Shown piece after piece: positions 47,151 through 60,240 of a stretch of DNA of 64,000 nucleotides. Made by a program: the position numbers and the translations under genes. The notes beneath the pieces were generated by a model. That model did not search any database. It was not told the DNA's origin and saw nothing but the letters and a program-made list of their open reading frames with translations. The DNA comes from Microplitis mediator (Eukaryota > Arthropoda > Insecta > Hymenoptera > Braconidae): contig NC_079974.1 of the NCBI RefSeq assembly GCF_029852145.1, forward strand, positions 15,561,582 to 15,625,581, in the 5' to 3' direction. Position 1 is the stretch's first letter; each line of letters begins with the position of its first letter.

Positions 47151-50089
47151 CAATAATAAAATCCTCACACTTCAAATCATACAAACATTTACTTCATACA
47201 CAAATTAAATTTTTAATAGATATTTAAATTATCAAAGTCTCAAGAGTCTGCGGTTCATTTTATTTTAATGAGTTTTTATTTCCGTATGAATGCCGTACAC
47301 GGACTGAGACGCTTAGAATCTTAAAATAATTATTATTTAAATATTAAATTAATTAAAAGTTTTTTTTTAATATATTTAAATACCAGAGTAATTTAATGCA
47401 AGGACCAGTAGACAATATTGTTAATATTCTTCCGTCTTTAATTGCTTATTATGATTTAATAATTATTAATTATTAATATAATAATATATATACTATAATT
47501 ACATGCAAATACAAAAGTTATAAGATATAACACTTTATAAAATGTGCAAGCTGTAACACATTATAGCGGGATTTTCTCAGCTGATTTATTTATAACCGTC
47601 AATCATTGAATGACCATAGATAAGTATACAGGGCCACGCGTTTCACCATACACTTCCATACTCTATAATTATTGTACGTGAATCAAAGATTCATGAACTT
47701 GAACGGTAATGCTTCCTAATAAAAAATACCGTTAAAATTTTCGAGATGATTTAGCTAAATTTCATTTTATTTTTAAATGTCATTTTTTAAAGAACTAACT
47801 CACAAATTATTACACCGGGTTTTATATATTTCGGATGTAATTATCCGGTTATTATTTTCTTTTATACTTTTTACATATCTCGCTATCTTACAACGAATAC
47901 ATTTTCATCGTGATATTTTATGACAATTACACCAGGTTTCAAATTTAAAAGTAAAGAAATTTGCTGTATCATCTAATAATTTTAAATGTGGGAAAATTAT
48001 CATAATAATTACCGCTCCAAATACTTAAACACTCTATAATTATGATCGTTTTATCGCGGTATTTTTAAAAGAGAGAAGAAAAAAAAAACAATAAAATTGT
48101 GCGTATTCATTTTATCTTCATACGCGATATGGTTTATGATATATGGTGAAGTAGGTTACATTTTATTTGTTAAACCATAAAACAAAAATTATTCAGTAGA
48201 AAAAATTTAAGTTAAGAAAAATAAATTATTTTATTTTGTAAATAAGAAGTAAAAAGTATTAAATATTTTAAAATAAAACTAGTAGTTGATGGTTGATAAT
48301 TAGTAGTTATACTTTTGAGTTTACAATTTATAAATAAAAAAATTTTTTATTTAGAAGTTATCATGTTTATTTACTATGAGCTCTACTCTAGAGCATCGAG
48401 GATGCGTTAAACGTGAGATTTTACTTAGAAATGCTGTGATTTTTATAGTAAGATAACTTATAGGAGTTACGCAATTTAAACTTATCCAAGTGAAAAGATA
48501 AATATATACATTGTTATAGATATATATTTATAGCTGCGTGTCGTTATCAGATTAATCTAAAAAATTTAACATAATTTAATAATTAACTTATAAATTTTTC
48601 AAATTATTATTTTAATTGAATGCAATACTTTCTTTTTCACTTACTCGGATAAATATTTACTGAATTTATAAATAGTTTATTATTGATAATTTAAAAAAAA
48701 TAAAAAACTAATTACAATAAGAAGTATAATTTTTATGATGAATGTTTATCATAATTTTTTTACAAAGCTAGTTAATGGTAATGTGAAACGTGACGAATAC
48801 TCTAATTAATTCTGACTCGTGTTGATGCGTTATTAATCCACCAGTGCCCCATGAAGATATAACACGGGAGGTATTATATATGTTGAGGGAGTTCCGCTAT
48901 GTCCCACATGTGGATTCACGACTGCACAATATAAAGCTTGGATTAAAAGATTTTAAAAACAAATAGAAGTAATAACAATAAATAAAAATAAGGATTTTAA
49001 TGAGACAAAGATCTCTTCTGATAGTTGTACTTGTTTGTTTCTTATATTCGTGTTTTAATCTTTATTATTATTTTACCTCCTCGTTATTTATTGAATTTCT
49101 TTTTAAATTTAATGTTTATCGTTTTAGTTTTTTTAACTGTGCCCATTGTGGGTTTAGTAGTAGAAAATGCGGTTGATCGTGAGGAATTACTCCCTCAGTT
49201 TAAGTGATGGTATCCACTTTATTCTAGATTCTTGGAAAAGGTTTAACGATAGTTAAGATTTATCTTTTTATTTTTTCTTTCTTTTTATAATTAAAATTTT
49301 TAATTTTCCAATTATACGAAAAAAAATTTTTTAAAGAAATTTTAATTGCTAATTATTATTATTTTAGACTTATTAATGAAAAAAAAAAAAAGTTGAAATA
49401 AATAGTGATTTGATGTTATCGATGTGTATCTAAGTGATTCCGACATGAAAAAAAATATCAAGAATACTTAGTCGTGACATTCGATAATTATGTTAATATC
49501 GATTATCTAGACCGCGATCGAAGTATTTCATATGAGTTTTTCTAACGGTATCAAATATTTCACCCACGTGCTACTGGTCACTTTTATTTATTTATATATT
49601 TTTTTTTTAATGTCAATTCTCCGTCTCCAGTTTTACTAAAAATGAATCACAGGATTTATAACCCGACAAACAAAAATAATTTTAGCAAAATTTTTTAAAA
49701 CCATAAAGAACATTAACGTCCGCAGGCAAATAAATTATAATAATCGTCATCCGAGGGTTTTAATTTACATACATGAACATCAATACATATATAAATTTAT
49801 AAAATACTAGATGAAGCTTCTCCAGGTGAATAATTTAAAGCGACTCTTGATGTTTAGTTGCTGGAAGCTGTTTCTCGACGGGTTGTGTTGGTCGATCTGA
49901 CATTGAGTTTTCTGTGTTTACTATCAAAGCTGGTTGTGTATCACATATAATAGTGTAATGTTAACTTTGAGCTGATCGGGATTTTAGTAGTTAGCATACG
50001 TTGACGAAGGTTATTCAACCCGTCCGTTGGTTTGTTCTTATACCATCACAACACTTATATACACACTTAATACTTAACTATATATACTG

Positions 50090-50400
50090 GCCCCTTGGAA
50101 TAACGGTTTGGGGAGAACTCGGACCTCTCCTTTCTGGTCAGGAGAGGTGCGTGCTAAGAAGGTACATGCTGGACATTCGGTCAGCCGTGCACAGTCAGTC
50201 GAAACATTGTCCTCAGCATTGTTTCTACAACTTGTTATCACGCGTGTGCGCGGATTTATTTTTATAGCTCTATCATCGTTTCCTTTTCAGTCCTTTTAAT
50301 TTTTTTCAATCAATCAATCGCTTATTTAACGTCTTTTTTATTCGCGGTGTTTACTTTTAGGCAGTGTAGTGGGAGATAAATAATCGTCGATTATTGTAAG
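50090..50400 (+). promoter_or_regulatory. Candidate promoter and noncoding first exon of the gene at 52531
   Basis: This patch is markedly less AT-rich than its surroundings. It contains an initiator-like CAGTCAGTCG near 50190 and ends at ATTGTAAGTT, a GTAAGT donor near 50396. The first coding exon of the downstream gene starts at an acceptor (52523), so an upstream noncoding exon is required. Assigning it to this patch is a guess. Confidence 0.3.
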
Positions 50401-51339
50401 TTTAATTAATTAACACGAAAAAATTATTTAGTTTTTATATTTTGAATTTATAGAATTGAAAATTCTCTTTAGGATTTAGAGCAGTTCCTGATGCATCAGG
50501 AAACATGTATTACTAATTTTATTTTTATATATTTCAAATGACAGATGAAAATTTTTTATTTTTATTTGAATGTAATGTTCTATAGTAACGCGATATAAAT
50601 TACTTAACATCTTTTATCCCTTTTATTAACGCATAATATTGAATAAAATATAAGTCAGTGATCGCGATAATACGCGAATCACCCGGGCGGTTCTAAATAG
50701 TCAAGTCTCACGATCTACATATACGTATATGTATATGTATATGTGTATACTAGTAAATTTATATTATTGTACAACATTGATTTACTTACACTCGAGTCTT
50801 TAAATTAAAATTCACTATATATTTATTACTATTCGAAGAAGGCAAATCTGTTCCGCTGGAATATTCCCTGTACCGGAAAGCTCAAGCGCATCTGCGTATT
50901 ACAATTTTACCATTTGATCTAATCTTATCTCGATTCTATGTTATTATATAGCTATTTATTTTTTTTTCTTTATCTCTTATTCGCATTGAATTGAATTATT
51001 TAAATTTTTTTATTTATAGCCATAAATATATTCGTGTATAAATGTATTTTTATCGAGTATTTTATACTGTTATATTGACATATAATTCATTAATAGCCTT
51101 CATTTATGTTATATCTATATAATAAATTTATATCAAACATATCGTGAAAGAATTAAGGCGTGACGGCGAGACGACACATGCAAAACGGAGCATCGCAACT
51201 CAGGAACGCCAGTACCGTTACCGGACATTTATATATTAAAAAAAAAATATCAATAAAAAAAAAGAATGAGATAATATGAATTACGGTAGAAAATAATGAG
51301 GAGCTAAAAATAGTATATTATTATTATTATTTGCAATAT

Positions 51340-51780
51340 AAAATGAAAACAAAAATTTTCTTGGGGCGAGAAAAAATTTTCCTGGAGCAAGAAAAAAATT
51401 TTTTAAGATGAAAAATCCTTTTTTCTGTATACAATTAAAAATATCGGATACAAAAAACATGAGTTAATAAGACGATTATTAAAAAAGAAACATTTCATCT
51501 TTTAATTTTTGAACTACCGGAAGTCCTGTTAAGAAAACATTAATATATAGTACAATCAGTTTAAAAATATGCATAGAAAACAAGAATGTTTTGGCTCAAG
51601 AAAAATTTTGCATTATGGAATGAAAAAAATAAAATTTTCTTAGGACTAGAAACTTTTTCTTGTCCAAAAAAATTTTTTCTTACTCCTAGAAAATTTTTGT
51701 CTTCACTTCATACTGTAAAAAATTTCTTAGGGCAAGCAAGAATTTTTTGCACCAAGAAATCTTTTTTTTCTGTGGGAGTT
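51340..51780. repeat. Cluster of AAGAAAAATTTTCTTGG-like words
   Basis: Repeated variants of CAAGAAAAATTTT and AAAATTTTCTTAGG in both orientations over about 440 bp, forming many small inverted repeats. The 77-codon ORF across it is compositionally an artefact. Possibly a decayed foldback element. Confidence 0.45.
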
Positions 51781-52530
51781 AAAATAATTAAAGGAGTAAA
51801 CGAAATACTGCTTTTTTAAAATAATTTAGTGTTTTATTAACATATGTCCTTTGCTGGATTTTAATAATTGTATGATTTTTAATTTTTTTCAATTCGGGTT
51901 GTATATAAATATATGTCTAAGTCAGAAAAAAGTATATGAAAATATCTCAAGTTTGCTATTTTAAAAAAATATCAAATATATTTTAGTTACGGCATGAATA
52001 GAAAATAAAAAATTTTAACTACACTGTAACGACAATTTCAAATACGAGTATCGAATATTAATTACTATTGAATTTGTAGCTATTTGATATTTATAACGCA
52101 AAAAACATAATAGATTCTTATCATGCGTTGATAGTATCATTAAGCCATTTTTAAAAGATATTGTTTAGATGTTTACGTCTTTATTTCACATGCCACATAT
52201 TTTTTTTTCAACGTAACAACTCTCGCAATGTACTTTTCGCGGTAAACACAATCATTTTTTTTAAACTCTTACTTTTTATAAATGTACCTTTTATTTATTA
52301 TGTAATTGCGAAAATTTCGTCAAAGGATAAATTCTATTGCATTATTTGAGACATGATACTTAAAAAATATTTATTTTCAAGTACTTTTTTTTTTTGCATG
52401 TAGCTAATAAAAATAAATTTTAATGAAACTTTTTTTTTTTTTTTAATAAAATCGGTTACCTAATTTTAATTTACGATCGTAAATATAAATATTTTTTGAA
52501 CCATAATTTTTTTTTGATTTCAGTGTGAAA

Positions 52531-53506
52531 ATGCAAGTGACGACGAGTGTGTTACTCTGGGCATTGTTTACAATAGCCCAGACTGATGCAAGACCTCCAG
52601 AAATCGGTAAATATTGTTTTTTATTGTATGGAGAATTAATTTCATTTACACAAAAAAAAAATAATTGCGTACAAATACAATAATTTAATATAAAGAATTA
52701 TAAATTTTCAAACATGCGTTCATATTTAATTTGAATCACCAAGCAACTAAAGAATGGAAATATAAATGATACTGAAGTTAGGCGACGTTTAATAAATTAT
52801 GGAATTTTTTTTACAAAATGATGAACTATAAAAAAAAATATTTTAAAAAATTGCACTTATAGTTTTTTTAATTTTCTACATGTGCATATTTTCAGTTCTT
52901 TTTGTTTTTTTGTAAATTATTGAAATAAAATCTGAAAATTGCTAATTGTCTATTAACTTCAAGATCATAAATATTTCAATTTATAATAAAACATATTTTT
53001 AAATTACAAACAATTAATATGATAAATTTTTAATAACAATTGTACCAAATATTTCGAGTTATTTGAATTTTTTACCTTTTACATTTACATATTATTTAAT
53101 CATTAAGCAAAAGACATGACATGAAACAAGTAAAGATAATAATCATAAAAAAAATTTCTTTTCTCTTGCAAACATTTTTATACCATAAATAGCATTTATA
53201 AATTTAATTTTAATTTTACTCAATAACTTAAAATTCCAATAAAAAAAAAAAAATCCTATCAACTTTACCTTATAATTTATAAAATTTCGATTGCATATCG
53301 ATATTACTAAAGAAAAAAAAATAACGTAATCCACTTAAAATTACCGTTCGATAACGATAATCAAATTGCAGGTTCATCGGAAGTGTCTCGAACGGACGTG
53401 ACGAAAGAACAAGTCGGTGATGCATTGCAGACAACAACAAAACCTCAAGACGTTGGAAGCAGCAGGTATAGAGCGTCGTCGGGTCGTACACGAAACATTT
53501 ATGACT

Positions 53507-53574
<68 letters not shown>

Positions 53575-55875
53575 TACAATAACTTAAACCATAGTAATTT
53601 TACCCCGGGAATTATAAATAGTAATATTAAATTTAAATCATCTCGTCGCTCTCGTTTGCCAATTAATTGGATTAATTCTGATCCAATTACATCAACCCCA
53701 ATACCTTTGCCCCAGACTAAAGAATCTGTTTATAAAAATCCTCGGATTAGAAATGAAAGTCGTTTTATTCATACGATTAGACTTAATCCATCTAATTCAC
53801 TTTATCAAGACAAGCCAAAGACTAAAATCAAAACTACTCTTTTAAATTCTACAAAATCTTCTTCTACTGCTACTAAATTATCCACTAAAAATAATTATAT
53901 TGTTATTAAGCCGAATTTATCTTTTACGATGATCAATTCAACGAAAACAAAACCATTGAGACTTAATAATAATAATAGAACTAATAATAATAATCATAAA
54001 GTCAATAAAACATCGGCTAATAACAATAAAAAATATTCGATAATTAAAAATCCCGTAATATCGACAGTTTATTTGAAGAATTGGCCAAACGATCCTCTCC
54101 GTAATACCCAGGATTTAATAAACTATCAAAAATATACATCACCTCATCCTACTTATTCAAATGTTGAAAATAGTCATGTTAATAATTCAAATCTTAAACC
54201 TGACAAACCAGTTTTATCGAATAATGATAAACTTACATTAAATTCATGGTCGTCATCGTCAAACTTAACTAATTACGAAGACCCGTTGTTACAACCTAGT
54301 GTACAGGAAATAATAAAGTGGCTTCAAATTCCCCCGTTTTCAACTCATCAGAATGTCGTTAGCGATCCAACGGTTGGGGACACAGTATCAAATACTTTTA
54401 AACCAAGTGTTGATTCAATTAAACCCGTTTTGTCATACGAAAATTCATATGTTAGTAACGACGAGAGTGCTAATGATTTTCATTTACCAGCTCCCTATTT
54501 AGATAAATTAGAAAACAATCCAAATATCCTTTATACTCTTGACACATTTGCTGTTGATGAGTTTCCAAGTCCACCAGAAACCCTCAGTAATAAAACTGAA
54601 ACCTCAATAACTCTGGCGGATTCTTCAGTGGCATCGACTGATGCTCCAACTGAATCGTCAATCATTCAAAGGCCAGTCTTCAGGCCAGTGTCGGAAATAA
54701 CTCAAAATACTGTCGTCCATATCATAAATCCATTGTCGAAGAAACCCAATGTGACAGTTAGTGAGGGTCAATTGTCTTTGAAGAATAATTCAAAAGTCCC
54801 GCCAAATGTTCACATTACATTTACGTCACAAAATGATTCTAATTCTGCAGAAACTTTAAAAGATACAAGTGTTGATAATTTATGTCCTACGATAACAATA
54901 AATTCAATAACTAAAGTTAATAATACTATTCAAAGTAAACAAGGTTGTACAGATCTTAATATTATAATTAACTCACAATTGCTCAGTACGCATACTTTTA
55001 ATGGCATTGCGGATGGGGATGGGACGGGTGATGATAAACATGTTGATGGTGACGGAAGTTCCGTTACTTCGACTTTTTATCCAACAGAATTCGATTATTT
55101 ATCATCAACGTCTGTCACTCCAAGTGTTACAGTGCAGTCAGATCCAGATCGTAATGACTTGTATGATTCCGCGGTTGTTAGTGACGATTCTGAACCTGAG
55201 GGACCTTACGATGTTAATCAAGAATCGAATGTTCTGATTGGAGACAGCGCACCAGGTGAGACAGCATTTTCGGATGATGTCGAAGGTACTGGAGAAGCTG
55301 CAGAAGGTGCAGATCCAGAGGTTGCTGGTCAAGTCGCTGATTCTCCTAGTAGTATTGCATCAGGTTCTGAGGCCGTTGGTCAATCGAATAGTGGATTCGC
55401 TGGTTCTTCGTTGAGTTCACCAGCTCGTCCTGGGCTTCCTAATTTAGGCAATCCATTATCTAATTTACCTGGAGCTGGTGGTAATCAAGGAGACAGTAAT
55501 AGCGGTAACGGAGGTTCGACTTCGTTGGCAAATCTTGATGATGATGATTATGACGATGACGATTTCGAGTTCAGTCCTTCGGGTCTTGTCGAGAGCATAT
55601 CTAATGTATTTACTTATTTAACATTTTTAAACCCTTTGAATTACGGAATCTTTAGTCTGGCAGCAGCTCCATTTGCAGCTTTTGCTGCGGGTCTTGTTGG
55701 TATGTCTGCTATATTCTTTCCCTGGGCTTTTGCAAATGGTTTAAATTTTGCACGAGCTGCTGATAAAGTAACTATACTAGTTAGACCAAGTTTTGAAGAG
55801 TTTGTAAAACAATCTATTAATCATTATCAGAAATTTCCTGAATGGAAAAGCAAACGGAAGAAGCGAAGGAGATGA
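52531..55875 (+). CDS. Unrecognised secreted/membrane protein, read-through isoform A (859 aa)
   Basis: I do not recognise this family. Exon 52531-52606 encodes the start and a signal peptide (VLLWALFTIAQTDA). It joins in phase 1 to 53372-55875, which runs to TGA. After the common N-terminus the protein is long and mostly disordered: an asparagine run of about 20 residues near 73-92 coded by an AAT microsatellite, N/S/T/K-rich sequence, an acidic D/E/G stretch, then Gly/Ser-rich sequence with DDDDYDDDDFEF. The only ordered-looking part is the C-terminal 90 residues: a hydrophobic block at about 772-817 (FAAFAAGLVGMSAIFFPWAF), a charged segment and a terminal polybasic KSKRKKRRR. This suggests a secreted or membrane-anchored protein. 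The 2.5-kb open frame cannot be chance. The start was chosen by the signal peptide and the acceptor at 52523. AATAAA signals at 56122-56136 could end it. Confidence 0.65.
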
Positions 55876-57434
55876 ATTATTTAATATTAATATTAATTTA
55901 TTTATTTATTAATTTTTAATAATTACTTTGTATTTATTTATTTATGAAAACTATTTATTCTAAAAAAAAAAAATTATTTCATTGGAAAGTTTATTGTAGG
56001 AATTTTATTGGTGCATTATTATTATGAATAATTCTTTGTTGTTTTTAATTATAAAAAATTAAATGAAAAAAAATTTTGTAAATTATTTTGAAATTTTATT
56101 TGATAATAATTAAATTATTTTAATAAAAACAATAAAGAATTAATTAATTGATAATAATTAAACGTAAATAATTTAATTAGTGTTCAATTTCTGTACTTTA
56201 ATTTTAAATATTTAAAAATAAGATTGAAATCTTTATAAATTTAAATAATAAATCGATATTTTTAAATTTAAATCTTCAAGTAATTATTTGAAATCAAACT
56301 AATAATTAGACAATAAATTTTTAAGTTTATTATTTTATAAAATAATGATATTGACAAATTTAAATTTTGAATCAATAAAAATTTTAATTTAATGACGTAA
56401 TTATTAAAAATACAAATAATAATTATAAAATACTGAAATTCCTACAAAAAGTAAAAAAAAAAATTTACGTAATTAATTGATAATTATTCATTTATATTTA
56501 TTGATAGATTAGTTTTGTTTGTCTGAGAATACGCAAGTGTAATAAAAAAAAAAAATTCTTAACATTTTAGGGCATTAACGCATGAAATTGTATTACTAAT
56601 AAATAATAATAAAAATAAATAATAATAATTATAAGAAAAACTTTTATTTACTGTCATTTATATTAAAAATAAAAATAATAAATTTATCGGGTAAGTATCC
56701 ATTTAAAAAATTATAAATCCAATCCTCTGTCCACTTAAAATATTTTTCTTTTATGCAAAAATAAATATAAAAAATTATGTTTTCAGGAACGAGGCTTCTG
56801 GTGCTGGTGTACGAAATTTTAAAGGCTATCAATACATGGATCAGTCTTTAAAAACCGTAGCAACGCAATTATTAAATGTATCCAATCCTGAAGAATTGCC
56901 AAGTTCGCCAGACAGCGGAAAATTACCTAAAATAGAATCAAAATTAAATTTATTGATACGTAAGCCAGATGACAGCATCCGAGAAACTTCTCCAGCCTAT
57001 GAAATATTTAATGGCAATAAAAAAATATCAGAGACACACAGCTTTGGGCGACCCGCCAATTCAAAATTTAGTTTCTTCCAATTGAGTCATCCCGGCCAGG
57101 CAATGGCAATAACTGAAGAAGAGCTGGAACGTGAATTGGCATCAGCTCGTACGACGACACACAAAACACCAGTGACTACTGTCGGTGGTATATCGACTTG
57201 GATACTTTTAAATCCTCCCAGCACAACAGTTAAATCTTCAGTTACGTCTGCTAGTAATAAAAATCATCCCAATAAAACTACTGACCTAAAGACTTCATCA
57301 TCTTCTGCTAAACCTCCATCAACTACCCCGAGAATTGAGACAAGTCTTAAGACAGCAGCTACAGAAAAAACTACACCCCAAGTATTTTCACCGATTGCCA
57401 ATGCTTTGAAACAAACCACAGCAGCAACTGGAGC

Positions 57435-57469
<35 letters not shown>

Positions 57470-58391
57470 TGGAAAAAATAACAATGATGGATTCAAACAC
57501 GACTCCAAGAGTAGAAACAACTGACAGTTATAAATTAAAACCATCTGTTGGAGTTACAAATGCAACTAAAAATGACAATGAAGAAACAGCGAAAACTACA
57601 ACGAAAAAAATAATACGTAATTCAGGTTCAGGATCAACTACCCCGAAATCGACGACTATAATAACGAAAACTACGGCGATGAAAGTCTCGAGACCAAGTT
57701 CTGCAAACCGACCGACTAAGCCTCCTGTTATCAGAAAACCATCAATTAAATCAAATAATACTAAGATCAGTATAAACGCAACATCAAAAATTGAGAAAGT
57801 TACTTTTAGACCCATTCAAATGATTTCAAATACTAAAAATTCTCAAGCTTCTAATTCAAAGCCCATGTTCGTAAGCAAAATTTCAGCGTCACTTTACACC
57901 AGTCCCGATACGACCGCATCAATAAATTCATCGGATATTATCAAAGATGAATTAAACGTAACTGATGTAAAAACAACGAAATCAAAGCCGACAAAAACAA
58001 ATGTCTTGAAGGTACAACTAAAAAAACCAACTGACAGTCCAACGACCATTGAAATTGAACCGATTCAAGTGAGCGCTCCGGTGTTGACGATTGAAAAAGT
58101 CGACGATAAAAAAGTTTATGAAGAAAAAAATAGTGAACCAGCAAAACTGCAGGATCCAATTGATGTTAAATTTGATTTTAATCCCGAGTTGACTAAAATT
58201 ATTGAGTCATCAACTAGAATATCATCTTCTTCATCTATTTCTTCTTCTTCTTCTTCTTCTTCTTCTTCATCGTCTTCTGAGTCGTCATTATCAACGACAA
58301 CTAAACGACCTAAACATAAAAGAAAGAAGAATAAATTACGCCGACGTAAACCATCGACTACATCTGCCCCGATTTCTACATCAGTATCGAT

Positions 58392-58424
<33 letters not shown>

Positions 58425-60081
58425 TTCATCATCATTATCTCCGATTTCAAGTGAAAATAATGAAGGTATTAATGAAGTTGAATCAACAGACGTTTCAATT
58501 CAAGAATCTAAAATTGCACCTGAATCAAAGGTGACCAATAGCAATAAAAATAATAATAATAATAATACAAAGAGTAATAATAATAAGAAGAAACAAGTAG
58601 CGAAACCCATCGGTACACAGATTTACAATTTCATAAGTAGAGAAGTAATGCCTAGTGTTGGAGTGATGTCTTTAGTTGGTCTTGGTCTCGGCTTAGCCTC
58701 TTACTTCCTTTATCCATTTGGAGGAACCATCGCTCGGAGGAACTACGAAGTTGAACCCAATTATAAATATAATATCCAAGAGTACGGTGGTAATTATGGT
58801 CTAAGTGAAGAAGAAGTTTTATCAAAAGTCTATCAAGGAATGAATAGTAATAATAATAATAATAACAATAATAATTATCATCATAATAACGCTAATAATA
58901 AGTACAATAATCCCGGCAGTGTTAAGAATCCGGATAAAAATTATTATAGATATCAAGCTTACGATGGTGCTTACACAGATTCTTATACGACACGAAAAAA
59001 TACAGTAGTTGATTCACGTTTTTCAACTTCCGCAGTACCTGTTTACAGACCCGCACCGTTTTATGATAATCACAATAATCGTGATAATGAATTCAAGTAT
59101 CCTGACTTACCCACTACGCCAAATTACTATGATAGACAAACGAAACCGCAGTTTATAAACAGTCAGTCAAATGGTGACCGTAAATTTGTCGTTGGTAATA
59201 TTCCTAAAGAGTATCCGTATGATAATCAAAGACTTCCAGTAGTAACATCGACCTCAACAACGACAACTGAAAACACGGAGCAAACAGATTTTGAAAAAGA
59301 AATTGCGGAAAAATTGAATTTTGTTAAAAATCCGGTTACTGATAATTTTAGCAGCGAAAGTCAGGATAATAGTCATGGGATTGCCGAAGCCTCTGCTTTG
59401 AAAGCCGATGCTCCGCAGTATGATGATGTTGATATTACACCGACGGCGGTAGTTGTCGAACATGGCCCGAGAGCATTGAAATTTGAAACATTAAAGATTA
59501 GACGGAAAAGGGAATCAGTTATTCAGCAGATACCTGCTAGAAGTGAGACTGGAGATGCTGAGGAAGAAGATTTGAGCAATGAAATTTTGGATGTTATTGA
59601 CTCTGTTATCACTACCGAGCAGATTGGATTCATGGGTAATGACAAAAATGACATTGGACAGAAGAAAAAAATAAAAGAGTCTAATAATGTCTTGGATAAA
59701 AACTCAAAAGATGAAATTGATGATTTGAATTCCGAGAATGCTGGAAGTATTAAGAATGAAACTAAAATTGAAACGAATTCGACGTTGAATGACGAAAATT
59801 TATCAGGAATGGATGTTACCGATGAAATGGTGACATTTAATTCAACGGATGTTAAATCACTTAATGGTACGGAAGTAGCGGATGAGAACGAATTCAATGG
59901 AACTATGGCTGATAGCATAATTCCTATTAAACCTATCGCGGAAAAATTTAATTTCTTTAACTTTGTTAAGACTATAGCTGAAGTTAAATTAAGGTTTGGG
60001 CTGACGATTTTGAAACATGCAAGTGAAAATTTCGCAAAGTATCTCGGTAACGTTCAGAAAAGATTAAATGGAGACGAATAA
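52531..60081 (+). CDS. Unrecognised secreted/membrane protein, distal isoform B (1154 aa)
   Basis: Exons 52531-52606, 53372-53465 and 56787-60081 join in phase to 3465 nt. The middle exon ends at an internal donor (AGCAG then GTATAG) inside the exon that isoform A reads through. The distal exon has acceptor TTTTCAG at 56780-56786 and must be entered in phase 2, which is what that donor supplies. Both forms share the signal peptide and about 56 residues. Then follow a moderately conserved-looking segment (YQYMDQSLKTVATQLL, FFQLSHPGQAMAIT), a T/S/K/N-rich mucin-like region with poly-N and poly-S runs, a hydrophobic Gly-rich segment at about 677-705 (VGVMSLVGLGLGLASYFLYP) followed by a Y/N-rich region, a basic KIRRKR site near 962, and an acidic tail with N-glycosylation sequons. 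Family unknown. If the weak donor is not used, the distal exon would need another first exon. Confidence 0.6.
52760..52980. repeat. Copy of the TGAAGTTAG-CTACATGTGCAT family in intron 1
   Basis: A full-length copy: starts GATACTGAAGTTAGGCGACG, middle TTGCACTTATAGTTTTTTTA and CTACATGTGCAT, end TCTATTAACTTCAAGATCAT. The ends are imperfect TIRs (ATGATCTTGAAGTTA against ATGATACTGAAGTTA). It lies within the 765-bp intron 52607-53371. Confidence 0.75.
53511..53572 (+). repeat. (AAT)n microsatellite inside coding sequence
   Basis: About 20 AAT units read in frame as polyasparagine, just after the internal donor at 53465. It is therefore present only in isoform A. Likely length-polymorphic. Confidence 0.9.
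55876..56786 (+). other. 3' UTR of isoform A / retained intron before distal exon
   Basis: Very AT-rich, no ORF of interest. Poly(A) signals AATAAA at 56122-56127 and 56131-56136 suit transcript end of isoform A. It ends in the T-rich acceptor of the distal exon. Confidence 0.5.
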
Positions 60082-60103
60082 TTTTTTAGGTTTTTGTTAT
60101 TTA

Positions 60104-60109
60104 AATAAA
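60104..60109 (+). terminator. Polyadenylation signal of isoform B
   Basis: AATAAA directly downstream of the TAA at 60079-60081, followed by T-rich DNA; a good candidate 3' end. Confidence 0.55.
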
Positions 60110-60240
60110 AATTATTTTTTTAACTTTTTAACGAATTCATTTTCTGATTTTTTCGAGATAAAGTACATTTAGTCTGAGTAATTTCTACCCTGTCAAGATA
60201 ATTTTGATTTGTTAAAAATATATTTAGATAAATAAATTCA

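Larger units (their letters stand above)
38313..52523. other. 14-kb spacer between SorLA and the next gene
   Basis: No ORF on either strand looks like a real gene: they are short, low-complexity or microsatellite-coded. The stretch presumably begins with the SorLA 3' UTR (AATAAA at 38318-38323 and 38367-38372, and GAAATAAAGAG near 39645). It then holds the nested hAT/pogo pair, several palindromic elements, microsatellites, a diverged direct repeat (42690-43075 with 45925-46110), and less AT-rich patches near 41560-41700, 44100-44260, 45060-45180, 48835-48945 and 50090-50400 that could be regulatory or noncoding exons. Confidence 0.55.

Noticed and set aside
49025..49207. 60-codon ORF resembling a membrane peptide
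   Set aside because: Hydrophobicity follows from T-rich DNA; no partner exon or conserved feature visible.
51586..51819. 77-codon ORF with a hydrophobic/aromatic product
   Set aside because: Built from repeated AAGAAAAATTTT words; sits in a repeat cluster and has no gene context.
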